Part shown: piece by piece, positions 1-6,822 of the stretch | Layout of the letters: every line of letters begins with the position of its first letter | Position numbering within the stretch: position 1 is the first letter of the stretch | Origin: Candidatus Dadabacteria bacterium | GTDB lineage: Bacteria; Desulfobacterota_D; UBA1144; Nemesobacterales; JAJCZQ01 | Reading direction: 5' to 3' | DNA length: 7,317 nt | Assembly: GCA_030624695.1 (NCBI GenBank) | Contig: JAUXJP010000042.1 | Location: 1-7,317, forward strand | Position numbers and translations under genes: made by a program | The notes under the pieces: generated by a model | Told to the model about the DNA's origin: nothing | The model's database searches: none | The model's input: the letters and a program-made list of their open reading frames with translations, nothing else

Positions 1-840
1 GATATTGCCGAACCGGATATCGGTGCAATTACCAACATTGGAAGGGCACATCTTGAAAAACTTATTACGTTAGAAGGTGTGGCAAAAGCTAAGGGCGAAC
101 TGGTAAAGGGTTTTAATAAGGAAAACATCTTTATAGTTAATGCGGATGACAAACACATTGCAGCACTTGCCGAAAATATAGAATGCAGGCAAATCAGTTA
201 TAGCCTTAATAATAAGGTTGCAGATATTCATGCCGAAAATATTACTAATGATGATCTTGAATCAATTAAGTTTGATTTGGTAATTAAGGGCAAATCCATG
301 CCCATCCTGATAAAGGGGATAGGAAAACATAATGTTATGAATGCACTATGCGCATCAGGTATTGCTTATTCTCTAGGTTATTCGCTGGATGAAATCAAAA
401 ATGGTTTTGAAAGCTATAAACCAGTTGATATGCGTCTTGAAGTGATTGAAACACCTCAGGGATTTAAAATTATCAATGATTCATATAACGCCAACCCGGA
501 TTCAATGTCCAGTGCACTTAAAGAGTTGTCGTCTCTAAAAGATGAAAATAAAACAATAGCAGTCCTGGGTGATATGCTGGAGCTTGGGGAAAACAGTTCC
601 CTAGAACATGAAAACATCGGTGAATTCATCAAAACCCTGGAAATAGATATGGTTATTACATACGGTGAACTTTCAAAAAATATTAATAAAAGTTTGGACA
701 GCAAGATCAAAAACCTGCATGTCGAAACTCATGAGCAGGCCGCGCAAATGTTAGTAGAAATTGCGGGGACAAGTGACATAGTCCTGCTCAAGGGTTCAAG
801 AGGCATGCACATGGAGAATACGATTAAGTTTTTATTCTAA
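1..840 (+). CDS. murF: MurF, UDP-MurNAc-tripeptide:D-Ala-D-Ala ligase (3' part, start outside window)
   Basis: Cytoplasmic ATP-dependent ligase that adds D-Ala-D-Ala to the UDP-MurNAc-tripeptide, the last soluble step before MraY. The frame is open from base 1, so the gene begins upstream. The 279 visible residues are roughly the last 60% of a usual MurF of about 450; the N-terminal UDP-binding domain and the P-loop are missing. Visible, numbered from the window edge: ITNIGRAHLE (15-25) followed by the AKAKGE segment (28-33), which carries the lysine that is carbamylated in Mur ligases; GKHNVMNAL (108-116), typical of the central-to-C-terminal domain boundary; an Arg in DMRLEV; NDSYNANPDSM (159-169), the MurF signature; VLGDMLELG; and KGSRGMHME (264-272) near the C-terminus. 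The SYNANP and KGSRGM motifs separate MurF from MurE. A GTG at 79 is in frame but lies inside the conserved domain, so it is not the start. The stop is 3 bases before mraY. Confidence 0.96.
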   Translation, partial: DIAEPDIGAITNIGRAHLEKLITLEGVAKAKGELVKGFNKENIFIVNADDKHIAALAENIECRQISYSLNNKVADIHAENITNDDLESIKFDLVIKGKSMPILIKGIGKHNVMNALCASGIAYSLGYSLDEIKNGFESYKPVDMRLEVIETPQGFKIINDSYNANPDSMSSALKELSSLKDENKTIAVLGDMLELGENSSLEHENIGEFIKTLEIDMVITYGELSKNINKSLDSKIKNLHVETHEQAAQMLVEIAGTSDIVLLKGSRGMHMENTIKFLF

Positions 841-843
841 ATT

Positions 844-1956
844 ATGCTTTATTTTTTATTTTATCTTAAAGACCAGTTTATTTTATTTAATGTATTTAAA
901 TACATTACATTCCGCTCCTTTGGTGCCGGTGTAACCGCATTTTTAATATGCCTATTTCTTGGAGAAAGGTTTATAAAATTTCTTAAAGAAAAACAGTTCA
1001 GGGAAAATATCAGGACTGACGGTCCTCCCGGACATATCGTAAAGGAAGGCACCCCCACAATGGGCGGTACATTTATTGTGCTTGCTATAATATTTTCTAC
1101 GGTTTTATGGGTCAATCTGAGTAATACAACCATAATTATTGCAATGTTTTTTATGATTAGTTATGCAATTATTGGATTTGCCGATGACTGGTTAAAACTT
1201 AGTAAAGGCAATGGAATGAGGGCAAAAGTAAAATTCCTCTTGCAGATAGTTATAGGTGCTTTTTTCATAATACTGCTTATGATTGACCAGGAAAGTGGAT
1301 TTACAATGTCACTGAGGCTTGACGAGTCGCAGCTCTATCCATTTACTACGGTGGTATTTCCAGTGTTTAAAAAAGCCATTATAAATCTTGGCATACTGTA
1401 TTTGCCCTTTGCACTGCTTGTGGTCGTAGGTTCTTCAAATGCTGTGAACCTGACAGATGGTCTAGATGGTTTGGCAATAGGTTCAATAGCAATTGCAGCA
1501 TCCACCTATATAATATTTGCATACCTTTCGGGAAATACTGAATTTTCAAGTTATCTACAGATCCCGTATATTGCTTCCGGCGGAGAGCTGGCAGTATTCC
1601 TGTCTGCAATCGGAGGGGCTTGCCTTGGATTTCTTTGGTACAATTCACACCCTGCACAAATTTTTATGGGGGATGTGGGATCACTCTCCCTTGGTGCAGC
1701 CATAGGGTTTTCAGCTCTCATTATAAAACAGGAACTACTTTTAATAATAGTCGGTGGGCTTTTTCTTATGGAAGCCCTTTCCGTTATCCTACAAGTTTTT
1801 TCGTTTAAAATGACAGGTAAAAGAATATTCCGGATGGCACCTTTGCACCATCACTTTGAACTAAAAGGATGGTCGGAGTCAAAGGTTGTGATCAGGTTCT
1901 GGATTATATCAATAGTACTGTCGATTATTGCATTATCGACCCTTAAACTGAGATAA
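844..1956 (+). CDS. mraY: MraY, phospho-MurNAc-pentapeptide transferase (lipid I synthase)
   Basis: Integral membrane enzyme that transfers phospho-MurNAc-pentapeptide from UDP to undecaprenyl phosphate, giving lipid I and UMP. It has 370 residues, against about 360 in E. coli, with some ten hydrophobic segments. Family motifs appear in order: NVFKYITFR (16-24) before the first helix; DGPPGH (59-64) and GTPTMGG (69-75); the Asp pair FADDW (D114, D115); NAVNLTDGLDG (199-209); HPAQIFMGDVGS with the Mg-binding-type Asp at 277; and the LHHHFE histidine triad (H335-H337) in the last cytoplasmic loop. All catalytic positions I can identify are present. The ATG at 844 is the only reasonable start, since the next in-frame Met is in the conserved TMGG motif. 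No Shine-Dalgarno sequence is visible ahead of it, so translation may depend on coupling to murF, which ends 3 bases earlier. The start of the gene contains a 20-bp palindrome, listed separately. Confidence 0.97.
   Translation: MLYFLFYLKDQFILFNVFKYITFRSFGAGVTAFLICLFLGERFIKFLKEKQFRENIRTDGPPGHIVKEGTPTMGGTFIVLAIIFSTVLWVNLSNTTIIIAMFFMISYAIIGFADDWLKLSKGNGMRAKVKFLLQIVIGAFFIILLMIDQESGFTMSLRLDESQLYPFTTVVFPVFKKAIINLGILYLPFALLVVVGSSNAVNLTDGLDGLAIGSIAIAASTYIIFAYLSGNTEFSSYLQIPYIASGGELAVFLSAIGGACLGFLWYNSHPAQIFMGDVGSLSLGAAIGFSALIIKQELLLIIVGGLFLMEALSVILQVFSFKMTGKRIFRMAPLHHHFELKGWSESKVVIRFWIISIVLSIIALSTLKLR
888..907. repeat. 20-bp perfect palindrome inside the 5' end of mraY
   Basis: The two 10-base halves, TAATGTATTT and AAATACATTA, are exact reverse complements with no spacer; the pairing stops at the next base on each side (T887/C908). 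The site starts 45 bases into mraY and covers codons for F-N-V-F-K-Y-I-T, which is a conserved MraY stretch, so the palindrome may simply follow from protein sequence plus AT-rich codon choice. As RNA it could fold only with a small central loop and weak A-U pairs. It is not followed by a U-tract and is not a terminator. A dimeric regulator site is possible but unsupported. Confidence 0.6.
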
Positions 1957-1958
1957 AA

Positions 1959-3290
1959 ATGGGAATGGAGAATAAAAACTATCTGGTAGTTGGACTTGGA
2001 AAGACAGGAATTGAAACCCTTAAATTTCTGGGTCAGCGGGGATTTAATGCCCGCGGGACAGAACGATCCCCTCAAAGTTCATTTAATAATAACGAAATAG
2101 AAAGCTTAACAGCCTCCGGAATTGAAATTGAGTTTGGTTCACATTCGGACAGTTTCCTTGAGTGGGCAGACGAACTCATTATAAGTCCTGGCGTTAGTAT
2201 CAACACACCCTACCTTGTTAAGGCAAAAGAACTAAATAAGAGGATAATTAGTGAAATAGAGTTTGCCACCGGCTTTATAAATACACCCATAATAGCCATT
2301 ACAGGATCAAACGGAAAAACAACTACCACAACCCTGATTTCAGAAATACTAACAAGCAGCGGATTTAATATTTTTACCGGTGGTAATATTGGAACGCCCC
2401 TTATTACGGTTGTAAAAAAAGCAGATGAATACGATTTTATAGTTCTTGAAACAAGTAGCTTCCAACTTCAGGCCACAGATAACTTCAGGCCGTACATATC
2501 CGTTTTCCTGAACATTACTCCTAATCATCTTGATCACCACAGTGATTTTGAAGAATATTTTCAATCTAAAACCAATATCTATAAAAACCAGACATCAGAT
2601 GACTGGGCCATAATTAATTCCGGCGATGAAATAATAAAGAAATACTCGGAAAATATTAAATCCAAAATAGTTAGTTTTGGTAATACAACTGAACACGAAA
2701 ATATATCTCTTACTGGAAATACCGTTGAGTTCAGAAATGAAAAATACAATTTAAGTTCAATAAAATTAATTGGCGGACACAACCTTGACAATGCAATGTG
2801 TGCAATAGCCGCTGCAAAAATAGCAGGCTGTGAAAAAGAAGTAATTGAAAGAACAATACTGGACTTTAACCCCCTACCCCACAGAATAGAGTACATAGGG
2901 AAACATCACGGAGTAGATGTCTATAATGACTCGAAGTCCACTAGCCCTGGTGCAACAATAAAAGCCCTGGACAGTATTTCGCCCCCTATAATTTTACTTG
3001 CAGGTGGAAAAGACAAGGGGACTGACTACGAGATTCTTACCGGCCCGCTTAATAAAAAAGTAAAACATCTTGTACTTTTCGGAGAAGCAAAAAAAAGAAT
3101 GAACCAACAGCTGGGAATGTCGGTGGATACAACTATTGCAAACAGCCTCGAAGAAGCTGTTGAACAAGCTTTCTCAAATTCCAACGAGGATGATTCAATA
3201 CTTTTATCACCCGCATGCTCAAGTTTTGACATGTTTTCATCATACGAAGAAAGAGGGGAGGTGTTTAAGAAAATTGTTCAAAATATTTAA
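1959..3290 (+). CDS. murD: MurD, UDP-MurNAc-L-Ala:D-Glu ligase
   Basis: Cytoplasmic ATP-dependent ligase adding D-glutamate to UDP-MurNAc-L-Ala. It has 443 residues, the usual length, and all three Mur ligase domains. The N-terminal Rossmann-like UDP-binding domain has GLGKTG (12-17) and SPGVS. The central ATPase domain has the P-loop GSNGKTT (116-122, K120), ETSSFQL, NITPNHLDHH and a lysine at 204 in QSKTNIY, matching the carbamylated lysine of the family. The C-terminal domain has GGHNLDNA, LPHRIEY, NDSKSTSPGAT (323-333), GGKDKG and SPACSSFD; the last motif is typical of MurD. The start could be ATG 1959 or ATG 1965. I prefer 1959, which has GAG at 1950-1952 at reasonable spacing and lies 2 bases after the mraY stop. 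The uracil-contacting D-T-R of E. coli MurD reads T-E-R here (34-36). An A8 run at 3089-3096 lies in frame. The 3' end overlaps the proposed ftsW start. Confidence 0.97.
   Translation: MGMENKNYLVVGLGKTGIETLKFLGQRGFNARGTERSPQSSFNNNEIESLTASGIEIEFGSHSDSFLEWADELIISPGVSINTPYLVKAKELNKRIISEIEFATGFINTPIIAITGSNGKTTTTTLISEILTSSGFNIFTGGNIGTPLITVVKKADEYDFIVLETSSFQLQATDNFRPYISVFLNITPNHLDHHSDFEEYFQSKTNIYKNQTSDDWAIINSGDEIIKKYSENIKSKIVSFGNTTEHENISLTGNTVEFRNEKYNLSSIKLIGGHNLDNAMCAIAAAKIAGCEKEVIERTILDFNPLPHRIEYIGKHHGVDVYNDSKSTSPGATIKALDSISPPIILLAGGKDKGTDYEILTGPLNKKVKHLVLFGEAKKRMNQQLGMSVDTTIANSLEEAVEQAFSNSNEDDSILLSPACSSFDMFSSYEERGEVFKKIVQNI
3252..3263 (+). promoter_or_regulatory. Strong Shine-Dalgarno sequence for ftsW inside murD
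   Basis: AGAGGGGAGGTG contains an almost complete anti-16S match (GGAGGTG). It ends 10 bases before TTG 3274 and lies in the last codons of murD. It is the best ribosome binding site in the window, and it decides the ftsW start, because no ATG or GTG lies in the ftsW frame at a suitable distance. Confidence 0.8.
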
Positions 3291-4386
3291 CTCCCGTGAA
3301 AACAGCCCTGACTTTTTGTTACTTACTGCAATAATTCTGATTTCGTGTTTCGGCCTGCTAATGGTCTACAGCACAAGCTCGGTATATGCTCTTGAGATAT
3401 ACGGTGACCCTTCAAGATTTCTTAAACTTCACATGATGTACCTGATGATTGGTATCAGTTCCATGATACTTTTTATGAATATTGATTACAGGGTTCTTAG
3501 AAAATTTGTTTACCCAGCTTACATAATCTGTCTGATACTGCTTATAATTGTACTGATCCCAAGCATCGGGAAAAAGGTAAGCGGGGCATATAGGTGGCTT
3601 TCATTTGGGCCGTTCACATTTCAGCCCTCAGAGATTGCAAAGTTTGTTATTTTGCTTTACCTCGCGCATTCACTAGATAAAAAAAGGGATAAGATAGAAA
3701 GCTTTTCCGTAGGGTTTCTTTCACATCTGCTTATTTCAGGTTTATTAATCGGGCTTATTTTTATTGAGCCGGATTTTGGCACTTCAGCAATACTTTTGAT
3801 CCTGCTTATTTTTATGATGTTTATCGGCAACGTAAGAATCAGATATATATTTCCTTTGGTATTATTTACAGGGGCTTTTGCCGCAGTGGCAATAGCCACT
3901 AGGGGATACAGAATGGACAGACTTCTTTCATTTCTTGATCCCTGGAAAGACCCTCTTGGAACCGGATACCAGGCTGTTCAGTCATTTATAGCTTTTGGCG
4001 TAGGAGGATTATACGGAATGGGGCTTGGAGACAGTACGCAAAAACTATTTTTTCTTCCCCAGGCACATACCGATTTCATATTCTCAATTATAGGGGAAGA
4101 GCTTGGCTTTATCGGCGTTGCACTAGTAATAGCACTTTTTTTATTCATTTTATATAGAAGCATAAGAATCGGTATAAAAGCCCCCGACCTTTTTGGTTGT
4201 TATCTTGTTTGCGGATTCACATTTCTCATTGCAGTGCAGGCGGTATTAAATATGGCCGTTTCAGTAGGATTATTCCCTACAAAGGGTCTGACACTGCCTT
4301 TTATCAGTTACGGGGGCAGCTCACTTGTATGCTGTCTTACGGCAATGGGAATTATACTAAGTGTTTCAAAAGCAGAGGTAAAATGA
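3274..4386 (+). CDS. ftsW: FtsW, septal SEDS peptidoglycan glycosyltransferase
   Basis: Polytopic inner-membrane protein of the divisome that polymerises lipid II together with the class B PBP FtsI. Starting at TTG 3274 it has 370 residues, close to the usual FtsW core length, with a short N-terminal tail (MFKIFNSRENSPDF) before helix 1. SEDS motifs: GLLMVYSTSS in helix 1; GAYRWLSFGPFTFQPSE (QPSE at 117-120); EPDFGTS; LDPWKDPLGTGYQ; LPQAHTDFIFSIIGEELG, whose Asp (267) is the conserved catalytic-type residue; and LPFISYGGSS (341-350). Helices are spread along the whole length, about ten in all. The frame stays open upstream to 3136 within murD, but those residues are hydrophilic, unlike FtsW, and overlap murD. 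The first in-frame ATG (3361) would remove part of helix 1. A strong Shine-Dalgarno sequence 10 bases upstream supports the TTG. The gene overlaps murD by 17 bp and murG by 4 bp. The dcw context favours FtsW over the paralogue RodA. Confidence 0.93.
   Translation: MFKIFNSRENSPDFLLLTAIILISCFGLLMVYSTSSVYALEIYGDPSRFLKLHMMYLMIGISSMILFMNIDYRVLRKFVYPAYIICLILLIIVLIPSIGKKVSGAYRWLSFGPFTFQPSEIAKFVILLYLAHSLDKKRDKIESFSVGFLSHLLISGLLIGLIFIEPDFGTSAILLILLIFMMFIGNVRIRYIFPLVLFTGAFAAVAIATRGYRMDRLLSFLDPWKDPLGTGYQAVQSFIAFGVGGLYGMGLGDSTQKLFFLPQAHTDFIFSIIGEELGFIGVALVIALFLFILYRSIRIGIKAPDLFGCYLVCGFTFLIAVQAVLNMAVSVGLFPTKGLTLPFISYGGSSLVCCLTAMGIILSVSKAEVK
4374..4379 (+). promoter_or_regulatory. Probable ribosome binding site for murG
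   Basis: AGAGGT sits in the last codons of ftsW, only 3 bases before the murG ATG at 4383. The spacing is short, but with the ATGA stop/start overlap it supports this ATG and translational coupling of murG to ftsW. Confidence 0.5.
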
Positions 4387-5453
4387 AGATTGTAATTGCC
4401 GGAGGTGGCACAGGCGGGCATATCTTCCCTGCCATCTCAATTGCAGAAGAAATTATGAGACGGTCCGGTGACAACGAAGTATTATTTGTTGGTACAACTA
4501 ACGGGATGGAAAAAGATTTAATTCCCTCGCTTGGTTTTAATTTAAGAATTATTAAATCGAGAGGAATAATTGGGAAAGGTTTTATGTATAAAATAAAATC
4601 GATAATATCGGCCCTAAACGGGATTTTTTCTTCCTTCAGAATTCTCAGGAGTTTTCAGCCTGATCTTGTCTTAGGGGTCGGGGGATATGTCTCCGGGCCT
4701 ACAGTACTTTCTGCATATCTAAGTTTCATTCCAACCGCTATATGTGAACAGAACACGGTGCCAGGGGTTACCAACAGGATACTTTCAAAATTTACCCGGA
4801 AAATATTTGTGACATTTAAGGATAGTATAAATTATTTCCCGGAAAACAAAGTTGTAGTTACCGGAAATCCGCTTAGAAGCGGTTTGATTGAAGGGGCTTT
4901 AATTAAAAAAGAAACAAAATCAGGATTCACCTTTTTTATTATGGGCGGGAGCCAGGGTGCAACAAATTTAAATACATTAATTCCGGGAGCACTTGCAGCC
5001 TTGAAAATAAAGGGACTTAAAGTAGTGCACCAGACCGGAAGAAACAACATGGTAGCGGTAGATGAAAGATACAAAGAGCTCGGAATAAATGCCGAGGTAT
5101 ATACTTTCATTAATGATATTGCAGAATATTACAGAAATTCAGACCTTATAATATCAAGGTCAGGAGCTGGGGCCATCTCGGAGATTACGGCCTTTGGAAA
5201 AGCTTCTGTACTTGTACCCTACCCCTATGCCGCACATAACCATCAGTCCCTGAATGCCATGTTTATGGAAAATGCCGGGGCCTCTGTTGTAATTGACGAA
5301 GAAGTGTTAACAGAAAAATATTTAACTACAAAAATTGAAGAAATATTAAAAGAAGACAGGCTTCCCCTAATGTCTGAAGCATCAAGAAAACTTGCAAAAC
5401 CTGATGCTGCAAAGGAAATTGTGGAGCAGTTATACTCACTTGTAGGCAAATGA
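4383..5453 (+). CDS. murG: MurG, GlcNAc transferase making lipid II
   Basis: Peripheral enzyme of the inner membrane's cytoplasmic face; it transfers GlcNAc from UDP-GlcNAc to lipid I, giving lipid II, the substrate of FtsW. It has 356 residues (E. coli 355) and the GT-B fold. The three glycine-rich loops are present: GGGTGGH (7-13), GVGGYVSGP (98-106) and GGSQGA (188-193). EQNTVPGVTNRIL, VTGNPLR and VHQTGRNN follow the family pattern. The donor-site segment FINDIAEYYRNSDLIISRSGAGAISEITAFG includes Glu 267, equivalent to the ribose-binding Glu of E. coli MurG. The start is ATG 4383, which puts M-K-I-V-I directly ahead of the first glycine loop. The frame is open further upstream, but only inside ftsW. 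The ATG overlaps the ftsW stop (ATGA, 4383-4386), and murC begins one base after the murG stop. Confidence 0.97.
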   Translation: MKIVIAGGGTGGHIFPAISIAEEIMRRSGDNEVLFVGTTNGMEKDLIPSLGFNLRIIKSRGIIGKGFMYKIKSIISALNGIFSSFRILRSFQPDLVLGVGGYVSGPTVLSAYLSFIPTAICEQNTVPGVTNRILSKFTRKIFVTFKDSINYFPENKVVVTGNPLRSGLIEGALIKKETKSGFTFFIMGGSQGATNLNTLIPGALAALKIKGLKVVHQTGRNNMVAVDERYKELGINAEVYTFINDIAEYYRNSDLIISRSGAGAISEITAFGKASVLVPYPYAAHNHQSLNAMFMENAGASVVIDEEVLTEKYLTTKIEEILKEDRLPLMSEASRKLAKPDAAKEIVEQLYSLVGK

Positions 5454-5454
5454 A

Positions 5455-6822
5455 ATGTACGGAAAAATAAAAAAACTTCACTTTGTGGGAATTGGCGGAA
5501 TTGGAATGAGCGGGATTGCCGAAGTTCTTGTTAATATGGGTTACGAAATCTCAGGCTCTGACATCAATGATTCCATTTCTACAAGACGTCTTCAGAAACT
5601 AGGAATAAAGATATACCTCGGCCATAATGCTTCAAATATTAAAGGTACTGATGTAGTAATAATTTCATCTGCAATCGGCAAAACCAATCCGGAACTCATC
5701 AAAGCCCATGAAGAAAATATACAGGTGATTGCAAGGGCTGAAATGCTGGCTGAACTTATGAGGTTAAAATACGGGATAGCAATAATTGGAAGCCACGGAA
5801 AAACAACTACTACTTCAATAGTATCAGCAGTTCTAAGGGCCGGGCACCTTGATCCTACAATTGTAGTTGGCGGCCGGGTAAGGTCGCTTGGGACTAATGC
5901 CCATCTTGGCAAAGGTGATTTCATGGTGGTTGAAGCAGATGAGAGTGACGGTTCATTCCAGATGCTTTCACCTGTAATATCTGTATTAACAAATATTGAT
6001 GAAGAACACCTCGACTACTATGGTTCGATAGAAAATCTTATTAATTCATTCCGCGTTTTTATTGATAAAATTCCGTTTTATGGACTTGCAGTACTTTGTA
6101 TTGACTGCCCAAAGGTAAAAGAAATAGCCAAACAATACAAAAAAAGGGCACTTACATATGGATTTACAGATGAGGCTGACCTTTATTTTGACAACTTTGC
6201 AGCTGAGGGTTTTAAAACAAGATTTGAAGTTATATATAAAAATAACAACCTAGGCACAGTCGAACTTGGAATACCCGGTAAACACAACGCGCTTAATGCA
6301 CTTGCCGCGATCGGTGTGGGTATAGAACTTGGAATAAGTTTTGATGATATAAAAACCGCTTTAAATGAATTTAATGGCATAGAAAGAAGGCTTCAGCTGA
6401 AGGGTGAAGTCAATAACATCCTGATTATTGATGATTATGGGCACCACCCGGTAGAAATTAAGACCACGCTTAAATCAATTGAAGAGGCTTTTCAGAAAAA
6501 GCCGGTTGTAATTTTCCAACCTCACAGGTTTACAAGGACGCAGATGCTTTTCAATGATTTTGTTAATGTGCTAAGTGAGATAAAGACTCTTTATGTACTT
6601 GATATCTATCCGGCCGGTGAAAAACCAATCGAAGGGATAAACTCAGAGCTTTTAGTAAAAGAAATAAACAGGTCCGGTACTAACAACGCTTATTATATAA
6701 AAGATATTGATGAGCTGTTTAAACATGTAAAAATGAACATTAATTCCGGGGACATTATCCTTACCTCCGGTGCGGGTAACGTATGGAAACACGGAGAAGA
6801 GTTATTAAGAGAACTTCAATGA
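5455..6822 (+). CDS. murC: MurC, UDP-N-acetylmuramate:L-alanine ligase
   Basis: Cytoplasmic ATP-dependent ligase that adds L-Ala to UDP-MurNAc, opening stem-peptide synthesis. It has 455 residues, normal for the family. The N-terminal nucleotide-binding domain starts with HFVGIGGIGMSGIA (9-22) and GYEISGSD. The central ATPase domain carries the P-loop GSHGKTTT (112-119; the His is typical of MurC), VEADESDGSF (Glu 160, Asp 162), NIDEEHLDYYG and GKHNALNALAA. The C-terminal domain has GIERRLQ, IDDYGHHPVEI (D326, D327, H330, H331), FQPHRFTRT, YPAGEKPIEG and SGAGNVW. Context and the complete motif set favour MurC over the recycling ligase Mpl. ATG 5455 follows the murG stop by one base; only a weak TAGG (5443-5446) precedes it, so coupling to murG is likely. 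The 3' end overlaps murB by 4 bp. Confidence 0.97.
   Translation: MYGKIKKLHFVGIGGIGMSGIAEVLVNMGYEISGSDINDSISTRRLQKLGIKIYLGHNASNIKGTDVVIISSAIGKTNPELIKAHEENIQVIARAEMLAELMRLKYGIAIIGSHGKTTTTSIVSAVLRAGHLDPTIVVGGRVRSLGTNAHLGKGDFMVVEADESDGSFQMLSPVISVLTNIDEEHLDYYGSIENLINSFRVFIDKIPFYGLAVLCIDCPKVKEIAKQYKKRALTYGFTDEADLYFDNFAAEGFKTRFEVIYKNNNLGTVELGIPGKHNALNALAAIGVGIELGISFDDIKTALNEFNGIERRLQLKGEVNNILIIDDYGHHPVEIKTTLKSIEEAFQKKPVVIFQPHRFTRTQMLFNDFVNVLSEIKTLYVLDIYPAGEKPIEGINSELLVKEINRSGTNNAYYIKDIDELFKHVKMNINSGDIILTSGAGNVWKHGEELLRELQ

Noticed and set aside
2579..2896. 105-codon open frame on the minus strand inside murD
   Set aside because: It is antisense to a conserved part of MurD, with composition typical of a shadow frame and no independent support.
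3136..3273. Extended ftsW start at TTG 3136
   Set aside because: The extra 46 residues are hydrophilic and unlike FtsW N-termini, overlap murD by over 150 bp, and have no good ribosome binding site; TTG 3274 has one.
3885..3900. Hairpin AGTGGC-AATA-GCCACT inside ftsW
   Set aside because: It has only 6 bp of stem, sits mid-gene in a helix-coding stretch, has no T-run after it, and is expected by chance.
4197..4382. N-terminal extension of murG upstream of ATG 4383
   Set aside because: The open frame continues inside ftsW, but MurG proteins start just before the GGGTGGH loop, as they do from ATG 4383.
4869..4882. Inverted repeat CCGCTT-AG-AAGCGG inside murG
   Set aside because: It encodes the conserved GNPLRSG segment, leaves a loop too small for the full stem, and has no terminator-like tail.
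5592..5924. 110-codon open frame on the minus strand inside murC
   Set aside because: It lies wholly opposite the P-loop region of murC, shows no recognisable domain or ribosome binding site, and is best explained as an antisense shadow of codon bias.
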